Assembly (NCBI GenBank): GCA_032260385.1
Contig: JAVVEL010000007.1
Span: 1 to 64,000 of the forward strand
Length of the DNA stretch: 64,000 nt
Origin: UBA9300 sp032260385
GTDB taxonomy: Bacteria; Bacteroidota; Bacteroidia; Bacteroidales; VadinHA17
Direction of reading: 5' to 3'
The notes under the pieces are model-generated. The model did no database searches and was not told where the DNA came from. It saw only the letters and a program-made list of their open reading frames with translations. Below are positions 52,516 through 61,911 of this stretch, piece after piece (position 1 is the first letter of the stretch; each line of letters starts with the position of its first letter). A program made the position numbers and the translations under genes.

Positions 52516-54327
52516 ATGTTTAAGAAACACCCAAAAGGTTTAATAGTAGCATTCTTCACCAACATGGGAGAACGATTCGGCTTCTACACCATGATGGCAA
52601 TACTGGTACTCTTTCTGCAGGCCAAGTACGGATTGACCGCCGAAGATGCCGGCAATTACTACAGCTGGTTCTACTATGCCATTTACGCCCTGGCGCTTGT
52701 CGGCGGCCTGCTTGCCGATGCAACCAGCAAGTACAAGACTGTTATTTTCTTCGGCCAGATAATCATGTTTCTTGGATACGCCCTGATAGCCATCCCGGGG
52801 ATGCCACTGTCAATTGCCGTAACCGGGCTTTTTGTAATCGCATTCGGGAATGGATTATTCAAGGGTAACCTGCAGGCAGTTGTGGGGCAGTTATATGATG
52901 ATCCCAAATACAACGATGTACGTGATACCGCATTTATGATCTTTTACATGGGTATAAACGTAGGCGCTTTCTTTGCACCTTTTGTTGCCGAGGGTGTCAG
53001 GAACTGGTTCCTCGGAACCCAGGGATTTCTGCATGATGGCAGTCTCCCGGCAATGTGCCATGCCTTCCTTGACGGCAGGATGACCGATGCCGGTTCTATC
53101 ACCAATCTTGAATTTCTCGCCACAAAGGTTTCACAGGCCGCTATAGCCGGGACTGAGCAACTTACTGCTTTTTCAAATGAATACCTTGCGGCCTTCTCAA
53201 AAGGTTACAACTATGCCTTCGGGGTTGCAGCCATTGCAATGCTTATATCACTGGCTGTCTATCTTATTTTTAACAAGCATCTTCCGAGCAAGGAAAAAGT
53301 TGTCAAGTCAGATAGTGAACTAAAAATATCCTTCTTCAGTGCAAAGAACATCCGGAGTGTTGTTATAGCAATAGGTCTGTGGGCAGTTACAGCAGTCGTA
53401 TTGTGGTTGTTGATGAAAGACTTCCTCTTCGGAATGGCAATAGGTCTGTTTATTGGTTTCGTAGCCATGATCATACAGATGTCCACGAAGGAGGAACGAC
53501 CGAAAACAATTTCACTGACCCTTGTTTTCATAGTTGTTGTGTTTTTCTGGATGTCCTTCCACCAGAACGGCCTCACCCTTACTTATTTTGCACGTGACTA
53601 TACGGTTAAGGAGGTAGGGCCTCTCACAAATATATTCTTTAACCTCAAATCGATGCTCACCTTCCTGGCTGCCGCTGCCGGTCTTTACCTGCTTGCCGGT
53701 AAAAAAGGTGCAAGATTCAAACTTATAGGCCTTGCCATGCTGGTAGGTTTTGGATATTGGACTTACCATTTCGTGAGTGGTTACGGGAACCTGAACCCGA
53801 TATCACCCGAAGTATTCCAGTCATTCAATCCTCTCTTTATTGTGGTCCTGACCTTCCCTGTGATGGGCTTCTTTGCATGGATGCGAAAAAGAAAAAGAGA
53901 ACCATCAACACCAAAGAAAATAGGTATAGGTATGATTATCGCAGCCATAGGTTTTATTATTGTACTGGTAGGCTCAATGGGCTTAATTGCACCCAGTGAA
54001 GTAGAAGCGCAGGAGCTTACTCAGTGGGGGCGGATTTCTCCATACTGGCTTATAAGCACCTATCTCACACTAACGGTGGCTGAACTCTTCCTCAGCCCGA
54101 TGGGTCTGTCGTTCGTGTCAAAAGTTTCGCCGGTACGCTTCCAGGGACTGATGCAGGGTGGCTGGCTGCTTGCTACGGCTACGGGTAACAAGCTCCTCTT
54201 TATAGGAAGCTTCTTCTGGGACAGGATTCAGTTATGGCAGATATGGCTCATCTTCGTAGTATGCTGCCTGGCTTCCGCAGCATTTATCTTCTCAATAATG
54301 AAGAGACTCGAAAAAGCCACAAACTGA
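52516..54327 (+). CDS. POT/PTR2-family proton-coupled oligopeptide transporter
   Basis: The protein has 603 aa with 12-14 membrane helices. PTR2 landmarks are NMGERFGFYTMMAILVLFLQ at the N-terminus, a GGLLADATSKYKTVIFFGQ loop and, late, SPYWLISTYLTLTVAELFLS. In POT carriers the first helix normally carries ExxER; here it reads N16-M-G-E19-R20, so the first Glu is Asn. It could import di- or tripeptides or, given the altered motif, another solute. It stands alone, with a terminator downstream. Confidence 0.9.
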   Translation: MFKKHPKGLIVAFFTNMGERFGFYTMMAILVLFLQAKYGLTAEDAGNYYSWFYYAIYALALVGGLLADATSKYKTVIFFGQIIMFLGYALIAIPGMPLSIAVTGLFVIAFGNGLFKGNLQAVVGQLYDDPKYNDVRDTAFMIFYMGINVGAFFAPFVAEGVRNWFLGTQGFLHDGSLPAMCHAFLDGRMTDAGSITNLEFLATKVSQAAIAGTEQLTAFSNEYLAAFSKGYNYAFGVAAIAMLISLAVYLIFNKHLPSKEKVVKSDSELKISFFSAKNIRSVVIAIGLWAVTAVVLWLLMKDFLFGMAIGLFIGFVAMIIQMSTKEERPKTISLTLVFIVVVFFWMSFHQNGLTLTYFARDYTVKEVGPLTNIFFNLKSMLTFLAAAAGLYLLAGKKGARFKLIGLAMLVGFGYWTYHFVSGYGNLNPISPEVFQSFNPLFIVVLTFPVMGFFAWMRKRKREPSTPKKIGIGMIIAAIGFIIVLVGSMGLIAPSEVEAQELTQWGRISPYWLISTYLTLTVAELFLSPMGLSFVSKVSPVRFQGLMQGGWLLATATGNKLLFIGSFFWDRIQLWQIWLIFVVCCLASAAFIFSIMKRLEKATN

Positions 54328-54344
54328 TAATAAAATATAATTTC

Positions 54345-54378
54345 AAAAAAGGCTGCCTCGCTTGAGACAGCCTTTTTA
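54345..54378. terminator. Bidirectional rho-independent terminator
   Basis: A-run, stem GGCTGcCTC / GAGaCAGCC with one mismatch, and T-run. It separates the convergent POT transporter and amidohydrolase genes. Confidence 0.85.
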
Positions 54379-54390
54379 TTTTTCCCTGAA

Positions 54391-56142
54391 TTATTTCTTA
54401 TATACTATCCTTCCATCGACTATGGTCATTATTATATTCATATCCAGGATATCCCCGGGATCACATTTCATAAGGTTAAGATCACAAACGGCTATATCTG
54501 CCAGCATACCTTCTTTAATGCAGCCCCTGATATCACTTCCGAAGGCAGCATAGGCATTATTTACGGTATAGGCCTTCAAAGCTTCATAAACACTTATTTT
54601 TTGCTCAGGAAACCATCCTCCTTCAGGCTCATTGTTTAGAGTCGTCCGGTTAACGGCAGCATGAATGAGGTTGCGGGGATGCATAAGATACTCGGCAGCA
54701 GATGTCCCGGGCCAGTCAGATCCGAAAGAAAGTATTGCCCCGTTATCAAGAAGGGATTTAAACGCGTATGCACCCTTACATCTATCGTAGCCTATTCTCT
54801 CCTCCATCCAGCGCATATCATCAGAGATATGGTAGGGATTGACCTCGGCAATAACATTTAGTTCCTTAAAACGGGGGAAATCCTCCGGTCTTACCACCTG
54901 GGCATGAATGACCCTGAAACCATCGAGCCTCGAACCCGTCTCCTTCATTAATCTTTCGTATGTATCAAGCATTAGTGAAACTCCCCTGGTACCAATGGCA
55001 TGGACGTTGGATACAAAGCCTGCGTCATAAGCCGTCTTTATCATATCATGCATCTTATCCATATTTGGTATGAGCAGATCAGGATCATCGCTTGTATGCC
55101 TCCTGTAATGACCGTAATTATCAGACTGATCGTCATATGGTTCAAAAAACAAGGCTCCGTGAGTACCCATTATACCATCTATATATCCCTTAAAAGCCCC
55201 AAATCTCAGAAAAGCATCTTTCTCCTTTGTAAAGGGATGCATTCCCATGGTATATCCCTTATCTAACAACTCATTAACTCTTGACAGATCGGGTCTCAGC
55301 CAAACCCTGCAACTCAACTCCCCATTCTTCTGCAGTTCGTAAAACCTATCTGTCTGGCCAGGTACCGCAATATCATGAATCTCAACTATACCAGCCTCCC
55401 GGAGAGCCTTCAGGGCGGCCCTGTTTTCATTTAACAATCTTTCCCTCGACTTTGGCTCGATGGCCTGCCTTATTATCTGTATAGCCTCAGAATCTTCGTA
55501 GATCAGTCCTGTAAGCTTACCATCCTTCGTTTCCATTCCGGGCAATATTTTCCCGGTCAGTCCGGCGGCTTCAAGGGCAGGACTGTTTGCAAGGAACATT
55601 GAATAGTCAAAGTTATTAAGGAAGCAGGGATTATCTGCAGTGTAAGGATCAATTAAACTTTTATCCGGCTTCCATCTCTCAGCTTTCTTCCCGGAAGCAT
55701 CCTTTGAACCAAGAGCCCATTCTTCATATGCACCCCATAAGCCTCCTGTTATCCATTCCCCTTCACCTATTATTCCTGTCACTCTTAAAATTTCATTAAT
55801 CAAGCCCTCGTCGTCACTAACTGTCATCAGGTTTGCATCATTAATAAGTGAACCGGCCCTGTTAAAGTGCATATGACCATCTATAAAACCCGGAAGAACA
55901 AAGGCACCGTCTAGATCAATTACCTCCGTATTCCTGCCCATCCATTTATTATGGGAAACGGTACTGTCAAGCACTGCCGAAATAGTGTTTCCCTTAATGA
56001 TTATAGTTGATGCCCATGGCTTTAAGGTATCCATGGTAAAAACTTCAGCATTATGCAATATCAGATCAGCCTTTTCCTGCCTGCAGGAAAAACAAAAAAC
56101 CACAATTGCAAGAACAGTAATAAGTAACTTACTTTTTTTCAT
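54391..56142 (-). CDS. Amidohydrolase family lipoprotein (YtcJ-like)
   Basis: The protein has 583 aa. The signal ends in the lipobox VFCFSC. It has the metal-dependent amidohydrolase barrel with the HxH motif in LPGFIDGHMHFNRAG, and further VHAIGTRGVSLMLDTYE, RVIHAQVVRPEDF and the ILSFGSDWPGTSAAEYLMHP motif, as in YtcJ-type N-acyl hydrolases. The C-terminus, GMLADIAVCDLNLMKC, closes the beta sandwich. Substrate is unknown. It diverges from the TlpA-like gene and its upstream region contains a nonamer array. Confidence 0.9.
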   Translation of the reverse strand: MKKSKLLITVLAIVVFCFSCRQEKADLILHNAEVFTMDTLKPWASTIIIKGNTISAVLDSTVSHNKWMGRNTEVIDLDGAFVLPGFIDGHMHFNRAGSLINDANLMTVSDDEGLINEILRVTGIIGEGEWITGGLWGAYEEWALGSKDASGKKAERWKPDKSLIDPYTADNPCFLNNFDYSMFLANSPALEAAGLTGKILPGMETKDGKLTGLIYEDSEAIQIIRQAIEPKSRERLLNENRAALKALREAGIVEIHDIAVPGQTDRFYELQKNGELSCRVWLRPDLSRVNELLDKGYTMGMHPFTKEKDAFLRFGAFKGYIDGIMGTHGALFFEPYDDQSDNYGHYRRHTSDDPDLLIPNMDKMHDMIKTAYDAGFVSNVHAIGTRGVSLMLDTYERLMKETGSRLDGFRVIHAQVVRPEDFPRFKELNVIAEVNPYHISDDMRWMEERIGYDRCKGAYAFKSLLDNGAILSFGSDWPGTSAAEYLMHPRNLIHAAVNRTTLNNEPEGGWFPEQKISVYEALKAYTVNNAYAAFGSDIRGCIKEGMLADIAVCDLNLMKCDPGDILDMNIIMTIVDGRIVYKK

Positions 56143-56163
56143 AATATCTCCGGTTTATTTACC

Positions 56164-56171
56164 CAAATTTA
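56164..56171 (-). promoter_or_regulatory. -7 promoter element of the amidohydrolase gene
   Basis: The minus strand reads TAAATTTG, a perfect TAnnTTTG match, 21 bp before the start codon at 56142. The nonamer array begins about 48 bp upstream of it. Confidence 0.45.
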
Positions 56172-56219
56172 CACTAAACTTCACTAATTCCTTTACTTTT
56201 CTCACCCTTTCCCATTCTT

Positions 56220-56478
56220 ACTAAATCTTACTCAAGTTTATCAACTTTATAAACCTTATCAATCATATCAACTCTATAAACCTTATCAGCTTTATAAACT
56301 ATATCAATTTTCTCAACATTATCAACTTTCTCAATCATATCAACTTTTTAAACTTTCTTCTAAACATTATCAACTTTCTCAATCATATCAACTTTTTAAA
56401 CTTTCTTCTAAACCTTATCAACTTTCTCAATCATATCAACTTTTTAAACTTTCTTCTAAACCTTATCAACTTTACAAG
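56220..56478. repeat. Nonanucleotide minisatellite array with three 48-bp tandem units
   Basis: On the minus strand the sequence is a run of 9-bp words such as GTTGATAAG, GTTTATAAA, GTTGATATG and ATTGAGAAA. Three near-identical 48-bp units occupy 56318-56365, 56366-56413 and 56414-56461, each made of five nonamers plus 3 bp, and a fourth unit starts and fades. The flank 56220-56317 is a looser run of the same nonamers. The 405-bp gap between the amidohydrolase and TlpA-like genes is mostly this array; no gene is seen in it. Confidence 0.85.
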
Positions 56479-56547
56479 ATGACATTTATCTTCTTTCAAA
56501 AATCGAAACCACATATTTATTATTATTGCAGGAGATAAAAAAAAGAA

Positions 56548-57066
56548 ATGATGAAAAAAATTCTCTTAGCTATAAGCACCTTACTGATTATCTTCAGTTC
56601 AGCCCCGGCCCAGGATGATGAGAGCACTCTTACACGGCCCGGGCAGGAAGCACCTGCATTCAAGTGTACTACGATTGACGGCAGGCTTATTGACACACAG
56701 GCGATGAAAGGCAAAGTAATATGGATTAATTTCTTTGCAACATGGTGTCCTCCCTGCAAGAAAGAATTACCTGTGCTTGAAAAGAATGTTATGGAAAAGT
56801 ACAGGGATAAGCCCGACTTTGTGCTTGTAGTTCTGGGCCGTGAACACACGATGGATGAAATGAAAGAATATGCCGTAAGTACAAAGCTTAAGTTACCCTT
56901 TGCTCCGGACGAAGGACGTGAAATATTCAGTATGTATGCCACCCAGTCTATTCCCAGAAACGTAATAATAGGCAAGGATGGTAAAATTGCCGTGCAAAGC
57001 ATTGGTTACACTGAAGCAGAATTTGCACAACTGGAAAAGAAAGTAGCCTCCCTTCTCGAAGAATAA
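56548..57066 (+). CDS. TlpA-like thioredoxin/redoxin, exported
   Basis: The protein has 172 aa with a signal peptide to about residue 21 (ending SSAPAQ). The thioredoxin fold has the active site WCPPCK in INFFATWCPPCKKEL and the cis-Pro loop TQSIPRNVIIG. It acts in the periplasm as a thiol-disulfide reductase, possibly in c-type cytochrome assembly or general repair. The CPPC active site is typical of TlpA/ResA relatives. It is a single gene, ended by a strong terminator at 57091-57127. Confidence 0.92.
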   Translation: MMKKILLAISTLLIIFSSAPAQDDESTLTRPGQEAPAFKCTTIDGRLIDTQAMKGKVIWINFFATWCPPCKKELPVLEKNVMEKYRDKPDFVLVVLGREHTMDEMKEYAVSTKLKLPFAPDEGREIFSMYATQSIPRNVIIGKDGKIAVQSIGYTEAEFAQLEKKVASLLEE

Positions 57067-57090
57067 GATTTTTGGCAAAATAATTACACA

Positions 57091-57127
57091 ACGTAGAGAC
57101 ACAGCATCCAAGGTCTCTACGTTTTTT
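57091..57127 (+). terminator. Rho-independent terminator after the TlpA-like gene
   Basis: Perfect 10-bp stem ACGTAGAGAC (57091-57100) and GTCTCTACGT (57113-57122) followed by six T. It ends the thioredoxin transcript before the M28 peptidase gene. Confidence 0.92.
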
Positions 57128-57133
57128 GTATAT

Positions 57134-57159
57134 TTAGCTTATCAAAATCAATAAGCTAA
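57134..57159. promoter_or_regulatory. Perfect inverted repeat in the leader of the M28 peptidase gene
   Basis: TTAGCTTAT and ATAAGCTAA enclose an 8-nt loop; the right arm ends 10 bp before the start codon. A one-mismatch -7 element, TATATTTA at 57128-57135, overlaps the left arm. It could be an operator or an mRNA hairpin near the ribosome-binding site. Confidence 0.45.
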
Positions 57160-57169
57160 AAACGCCAAT

Positions 57170-58651
57170 ATGAAAAACCTTATAATTATTCTTTTTCCCT
57201 TGATCCTGGGAGGTTCCTTATATGCCCAGAACGATCAAAATGAACGAATTATCTCAGCAATGCATTCCATATCCAGCCATGATCTTCTCGCATATGTGAA
57301 GATCCAGTGCGAGGATCGCTTTGAAGGCCGGCTCACGGGAACAGATGAATTTATGGAATGTGCCCGCTGGCTGGCTTCATTTTTTGAGGATTGCGGACTG
57401 GAACCGGCCGGTGATAACAATACATGGTTCCAGCATTTTGACATACCTTACACTCTTATCCATTCCGATTGCGGACTATCAATCGAGTTGCCCGTGGGCA
57501 AGAAGGGATCTGTTCAAAAACACTATGAATACATAACAGAATATATGCCCGGTTCAACTTCAGGCAAGGGTACAGTTACTGCCGGGGTTATTTACGCCGG
57601 CTATGGGATTACCGCACCTGAACTTGATTATGATGACTATAAGGGAATTGATGTGAAAGGCAAGATAATACTTATTGAAAGGGAAGCTCCCGTTTCTCCT
57701 TCTGAAGGTCCCGAAAGGTTCAATCCCTGGCGTGAGTATTCCTTTCACCAGTATAAATTACAAAATGCCGTTAAGCATGGCGCTGCTGGCATGATATATA
57801 ATTACGGGCCCATAGGGAATCCAAATAACGCATACGATGAAAACTTCATTTATGTACATATAGGAGACTCCGTGGTAAAGGATGTTTTCAGCGGGACCGG
57901 CAGAAACCATCCGGAGACGGTTGAAAAAATAAAAGAAAGTCTCAAACCTATGTCATTTGAGACGGGCAAAAAAGTTACCATAAAAATGAGTGCCACTCAT
58001 ATCCCCGATGGGAAGGGAGCGAATATCATCGGCATAAGAAAGGGTGTTGACCCTGACTTAAGCAATGAGACAATTATCATCGGGGCCCACCTTGACCACC
58101 TTGGCAAATGTTATGAGATAATACCGGGGGCTAACGACAATGCCTCTGCTGTTGCAGTGATGATGGCCGTTGCAAAGGCTCTGAATGATTACGATATTAA
58201 ACTGAAAAGAACTGTCATGTTCCTGTCCTTCGGAGCAGAAGAGCAGGCCCTTGTTGGTTCAAGGACATATGTTGAAAACCCGGTTAGGCCACTGGACAGG
58301 ACCGTTTTACTGAATATGGATGGTGTGGGTGTCGGTGACAGGATAAGTATTACTGCCGGTAAGGATTTTCCGGTGCTCTGCAAGGCATTTGAGGATGCAA
58401 ATGAAAAATATATCCATCGCATGATCAGAACAAATTCATTCTCGAATCTGGGACGTCCGAGACTGGATGCAGCTATATTCCTGAGTGCCGGGGTACCCTC
58501 ATTGAGTTTTGCTACCTTCGGGGCAAGGTCCTTCTACCATATCCCCTGGGATAATATTGACACTATAACACCTGAGATAATGGAGGATATGGCCAAGCTT
58601 ATGCTTGTCTCACTCATTAATCTGGCAAATTCCGAGAAGGATATAATGTAA
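57170..58651 (+). CDS. Secreted M28-family metallopeptidase
   Basis: The protein has 493 aa with a signal peptide ending GGSLYAQ. A PA-like inserted region lies between about 130 and 260 (VIYAGYGITAPELDYDDYKG). The M28 zinc motifs follow: AHLDHLGKCYE, GANDNASAVAVMMAVA, LSFGAEEQALVGS and the late FYHIPWDNIDTITPE carrying the last His. It is a likely aminopeptidase in the periplasm or outside the cell. It lies 17 bp upstream of the DUF6067 gene, probably in one transcript. Confidence 0.92.
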   Translation: MKNLIIILFPLILGGSLYAQNDQNERIISAMHSISSHDLLAYVKIQCEDRFEGRLTGTDEFMECARWLASFFEDCGLEPAGDNNTWFQHFDIPYTLIHSDCGLSIELPVGKKGSVQKHYEYITEYMPGSTSGKGTVTAGVIYAGYGITAPELDYDDYKGIDVKGKIILIEREAPVSPSEGPERFNPWREYSFHQYKLQNAVKHGAAGMIYNYGPIGNPNNAYDENFIYVHIGDSVVKDVFSGTGRNHPETVEKIKESLKPMSFETGKKVTIKMSATHIPDGKGANIIGIRKGVDPDLSNETIIIGAHLDHLGKCYEIIPGANDNASAVAVMMAVAKALNDYDIKLKRTVMFLSFGAEEQALVGSRTYVENPVRPLDRTVLLNMDGVGVGDRISITAGKDFPVLCKAFEDANEKYIHRMIRTNSFSNLGRPRLDAAIFLSAGVPSLSFATFGARSFYHIPWDNIDTITPEIMEDMAKLMLVSLINLANSEKDIM

Positions 58652-58667
58652 TATAATATTAATTGAA

Positions 58668-61600
58668 ATGCATCCCGGACATAAAGGAGCTTTTATCCGC
58701 TTTTTTTCTTTCTGTTTATCTGCCCTGGTTATAGCAGGATGCGGATCACAAAAGGAAGAAATTGAGTATACAACCGGAGTGTGGGACGAAGATTCACTTG
58801 GCTATCACAGGGTGCTTATAGAAAACAAAACCCAGGCTGAAGCAGTTTATGTCGAAGTTCCCTGGAGAAGGAGAGACAAAGAACCCTGGAATAAAGCCGC
58901 TATACTTACAAGCGGTAATCCTGAGCAGCTTATAAAGAATATTATCTGCCTGTCATCGGATAACGAAAAGGGAAGGTTCATCTTTCAACCATTCAAGGGG
59001 CAGGGTGAGTATTATCTATACTACCTTCCGGCCAAAATGAAGGGTCGAAGTAACTACCCCACTGTCACTTATCCTACTCCAGAGCAAACGGCAGACAATG
59101 CATGGATTGAATTGCATAATTTAAATGACTCAGCTCATGTCATATCACTGCCCCGGGCGCAGGTAACAGCAATACAGTCCCGCGATCACTTCAATTCATT
59201 CTTTCCCATGGAAATCATTGCAACGGAAGAGGAAGTGAACAGCCTTGTGAGCAAATATCCGGATAAAACCTTCCTCCTTTTCACGGAAAACCGTAAACAT
59301 TCAATACGAATGAAGGAGTATCTGCCTTTAAAATGGATTGATGAAGGACCCTTTGGCCCCGTGAAAGGGGAAGTAAGGAAGGGTGAATATTTTACCTTCC
59401 AGGTGGGTCTGTACTGCATTGGCAGAGATATTGATGATCTGGAAATATCATTTTCGGATCTCAAAACCGGAGGAAAAACAACAGTTATACATAGAGACAG
59501 TATATCGTCATTCAACACTGCCGGGACTGACTGGGATGGCAAAGACCTGATAAAAAAAGTAAGTATTCCCGCAAACAGTGTCCAGCCACTGTGGTTCGGA
59601 TTTATGATACCCGAAAATGCTGATGGCCGGAAGATATCGGGTCATATGGTAATAAAACCTGGGGGACATGTAGCCGAAACACTAAAAATAGAAATCAATA
59701 TATTACAGGACACTTCAGTCAATCACGGAGACGACGATCCATACCTGATGAGCCGCATGAGATGGTTCAACTCAAGGCTCGCCTTTGATGATGAGGTAAC
59801 TGATCCTTTCATCCCCATTGAAAAAGAGAACAGGTCACTCAAGATACTGGGCAGGCAAATCGAGATTGGCTCCAATGGTTTGCCATCAAGGTACCTGACA
59901 TATTTCAATTCATCCAACACCGGCTTTGTAAATGATCCTGAAAATGTACTTGCTTCGCCCATAACATTTGACATGTTCAGGTCCAACGGATCCAAAATAT
60001 TTTTTGTAAATAAAGAACCCCTCTTTGAAAGAACAGGCCCCGGAAAATATGTGTGGGAAACAAAGAATGTCAGTTCATCCCTGGAAATACAGGCTGAAGG
60101 AACACTGGAATTTGATGGTTTCGCACAAATACGCCTTAGTGTAAAGGCCATTGAGGATATTGATCTTTCCGACTGCCGCCTCTCAATGCATATCAGAAAA
60201 AAATTCGCTCAGTATTTCATGGGACTGGGTTTGCGGGGAGGTCAGAGACCTTATTATATAAGCTGGAAATGGGACCGCATGAAACACCAGGAAGGTGCAT
60301 GGACAGGAAATGTGAATGGGGGTCTTCAGTTTACTCTTCGTGATGATAATTATGAAAGGCCACTGAATACCAACTTTTACAGGGAAAAACCCCTGATTAT
60401 GCCCGAAGCCTGGTTTAACAAGGGGAAGGGTGGCATAAACATCAGTACAGGTGAATATACGACAGACATAAACTGTTACTCCGGGAGCAGGAGCCTGAAA
60501 AAAGGGGATGAACTGGTATTCACTGTAAATTTTCTTTTTACACCCTTTAAACTGATTGCTACCGATGAACAATGGCGAACAAGGTTTTATCACCGTTACA
60601 AAGACCTTGACAGCATAAAGGATTATGGGGCAAATGTGGTTAACGTACACCACGCGACAGAGATAAACCCCTGGATAAACTATCCATTCCTGGAACAGGA
60701 AAAAATGAAGAGCTATATTGATAAAGCCCATTCTATGGGTATGAGAGTCAAAATCTACAACACCATAAGAGAACTGTCAAACAGGGCACCTGAATTATTT
60801 GCCATCAGAAGCCTTGGTCATGAAATCTTAAGTGGCGGGCCCGGTGGTGGTTTCAACTGGCTGCAGGAACATATTGGTGATGATTATATACCGGCCTGGT
60901 TCGTTCCTGAGTACAGGGATGCGGCAATAATCAATTCAGGAATGTCGCGCTGGCATAATTACTATATTGAAGGTGTTAACTGGCTGGCTGTAAATATGGG
61001 AATAGACGGCTTATACCTTGACGATATTGCCTTTGACCGTACTACAATGAAACGACTGCGGAAGGTACTTGACAGGAACAGGGACAGTGCACTGATTGAC
61101 CTTCATTCTGCAAACCAGTATAATGTACGGGATGGCTATACAAATAGTGCCAACCTTTATATGGAACATTTTCCCTTTGTTGACAGGTTATGGTTTGGTG
61201 AATATTTCGATCCTGATCTCCTCCCGGATTTCTGGCTTATTGAAATGTCGGGCCTTCCCTTTGGCCTCATGGGTGAGATGTTACAGGATGGGGGTAATCA
61301 GTATAAGGGACTCTTATATGGGATGACCTCACGTGCTCCATGGTCCGGGGATCCTCGTAATATTTGGGCTATCTTTGATGAATTTGGAATGCCCGGCTCG
61401 GAGTTTATTGGCTACTGGTCTGAAGGCTGTCCGGTTACAACAGGCTACGGGCATGCCCCTGCCACAGTATACCTTAAGGATGACAAAGCGATGGTCGCCA
61501 TTGCCAGCTGGTACGACGAGGATAAGGAAGTCTGGCTGAATATTGACTGGAATAAGATGGGGATGAACAGGAATGAATCTGTTCTCAGAGCACCCTGTAT

Positions 61601-61694
61601 CACCGATTTCCAGGAAGAAAAGATCTACAGCCCCTGGGAGAGGATACCGGTGGAAGCTGGTAAGGGAGTGGTTCTTATCATTGAAAAAAAGTAG
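58668..61694 (+). CDS. DUF6067 family large lipoprotein with glycosidase-like C-terminal region
   Basis: A 1008-aa protein. The signal ends in the lipobox VIAGC. Residues about 30-370 are beta-sandwich-like segments with no family I can name. The C-terminal half (about 560-1000) has barrel-like motifs: VVNVHHATEINPWINYP, MGMRVKIYNTIRELSN and GIDGLYLDDIAFDRTTMKR, where D785, D786 and D790 are candidate catalytic acids. This matches the DUF6067 group, whose activity is unknown to me. It starts 17 bp after the M28 gene. Glycan cleavage is likely but unproven. Confidence 0.78.
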   Translation: MHPGHKGAFIRFFSFCLSALVIAGCGSQKEEIEYTTGVWDEDSLGYHRVLIENKTQAEAVYVEVPWRRRDKEPWNKAAILTSGNPEQLIKNIICLSSDNEKGRFIFQPFKGQGEYYLYYLPAKMKGRSNYPTVTYPTPEQTADNAWIELHNLNDSAHVISLPRAQVTAIQSRDHFNSFFPMEIIATEEEVNSLVSKYPDKTFLLFTENRKHSIRMKEYLPLKWIDEGPFGPVKGEVRKGEYFTFQVGLYCIGRDIDDLEISFSDLKTGGKTTVIHRDSISSFNTAGTDWDGKDLIKKVSIPANSVQPLWFGFMIPENADGRKISGHMVIKPGGHVAETLKIEINILQDTSVNHGDDDPYLMSRMRWFNSRLAFDDEVTDPFIPIEKENRSLKILGRQIEIGSNGLPSRYLTYFNSSNTGFVNDPENVLASPITFDMFRSNGSKIFFVNKEPLFERTGPGKYVWETKNVSSSLEIQAEGTLEFDGFAQIRLSVKAIEDIDLSDCRLSMHIRKKFAQYFMGLGLRGGQRPYYISWKWDRMKHQEGAWTGNVNGGLQFTLRDDNYERPLNTNFYREKPLIMPEAWFNKGKGGINISTGEYTTDINCYSGSRSLKKGDELVFTVNFLFTPFKLIATDEQWRTRFYHRYKDLDSIKDYGANVVNVHHATEINPWINYPFLEQEKMKSYIDKAHSMGMRVKIYNTIRELSNRAPELFAIRSLGHEILSGGPGGGFNWLQEHIGDDYIPAWFVPEYRDAAIINSGMSRWHNYYIEGVNWLAVNMGIDGLYLDDIAFDRTTMKRLRKVLDRNRDSALIDLHSANQYNVRDGYTNSANLYMEHFPFVDRLWFGEYFDPDLLPDFWLIEMSGLPFGLMGEMLQDGGNQYKGLLYGMTSRAPWSGDPRNIWAIFDEFGMPGSEFIGYWSEGCPVTTGYGHAPATVYLKDDKAMVAIASWYDEDKEVWLNIDWNKMGMNRNESVLRAPCITDFQEEKIYSPWERIPVEAGKGVVLIIEKK

Positions 61695-61722
61695 GGTGGC
61701 CCCGCCGAAGCGGGACTCACCC
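61694..61722. terminator. GC-rich hairpin between convergent genes
   Basis: The inner stem CCCGC / GCGGG (loop CGAA) lies within an outer GGGTG / CACCC pairing. It ends the DUF6067 gene but has no clear T run, so it may be a palindromic repeat. The core CCGcCGAAGCgGG also resembles 33381-33393. The rest of the 217-bp gap to the SNF gene is empty, apart from a GTTCATG/CATGAAC pair at 61725-61755. Confidence 0.5.
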
Positions 61723-61911
61723 CTGTTCATGATAACACCAGAACCTGACATGAACATTCTCTTTTTACCCCTTCTCCCCTAAGTCCATAAGAAAGACTGC
61801 ACATAAGCTTAATTGTTGCATCAAATGAAGTGCATTAATGCTAATAATACCTTTAAAAACAATAAAGACAATTTAAAGGCTGCAATCCGTATAATGCTGT
61901 TATACTTATTA

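Noticed and set aside
56318..56461. CRISPR-like array
   Set aside because: The three 48-bp units are contiguous with no unique spacers, and no cas genes are nearby; it is a minisatellite.
59723..60151. Minus-strand open frame opposite the DUF6067 gene
   Set aside because: Shadow of the main gene with no start context or domain; several similar frames exist opposite 60183-60731 and 61329-61757.
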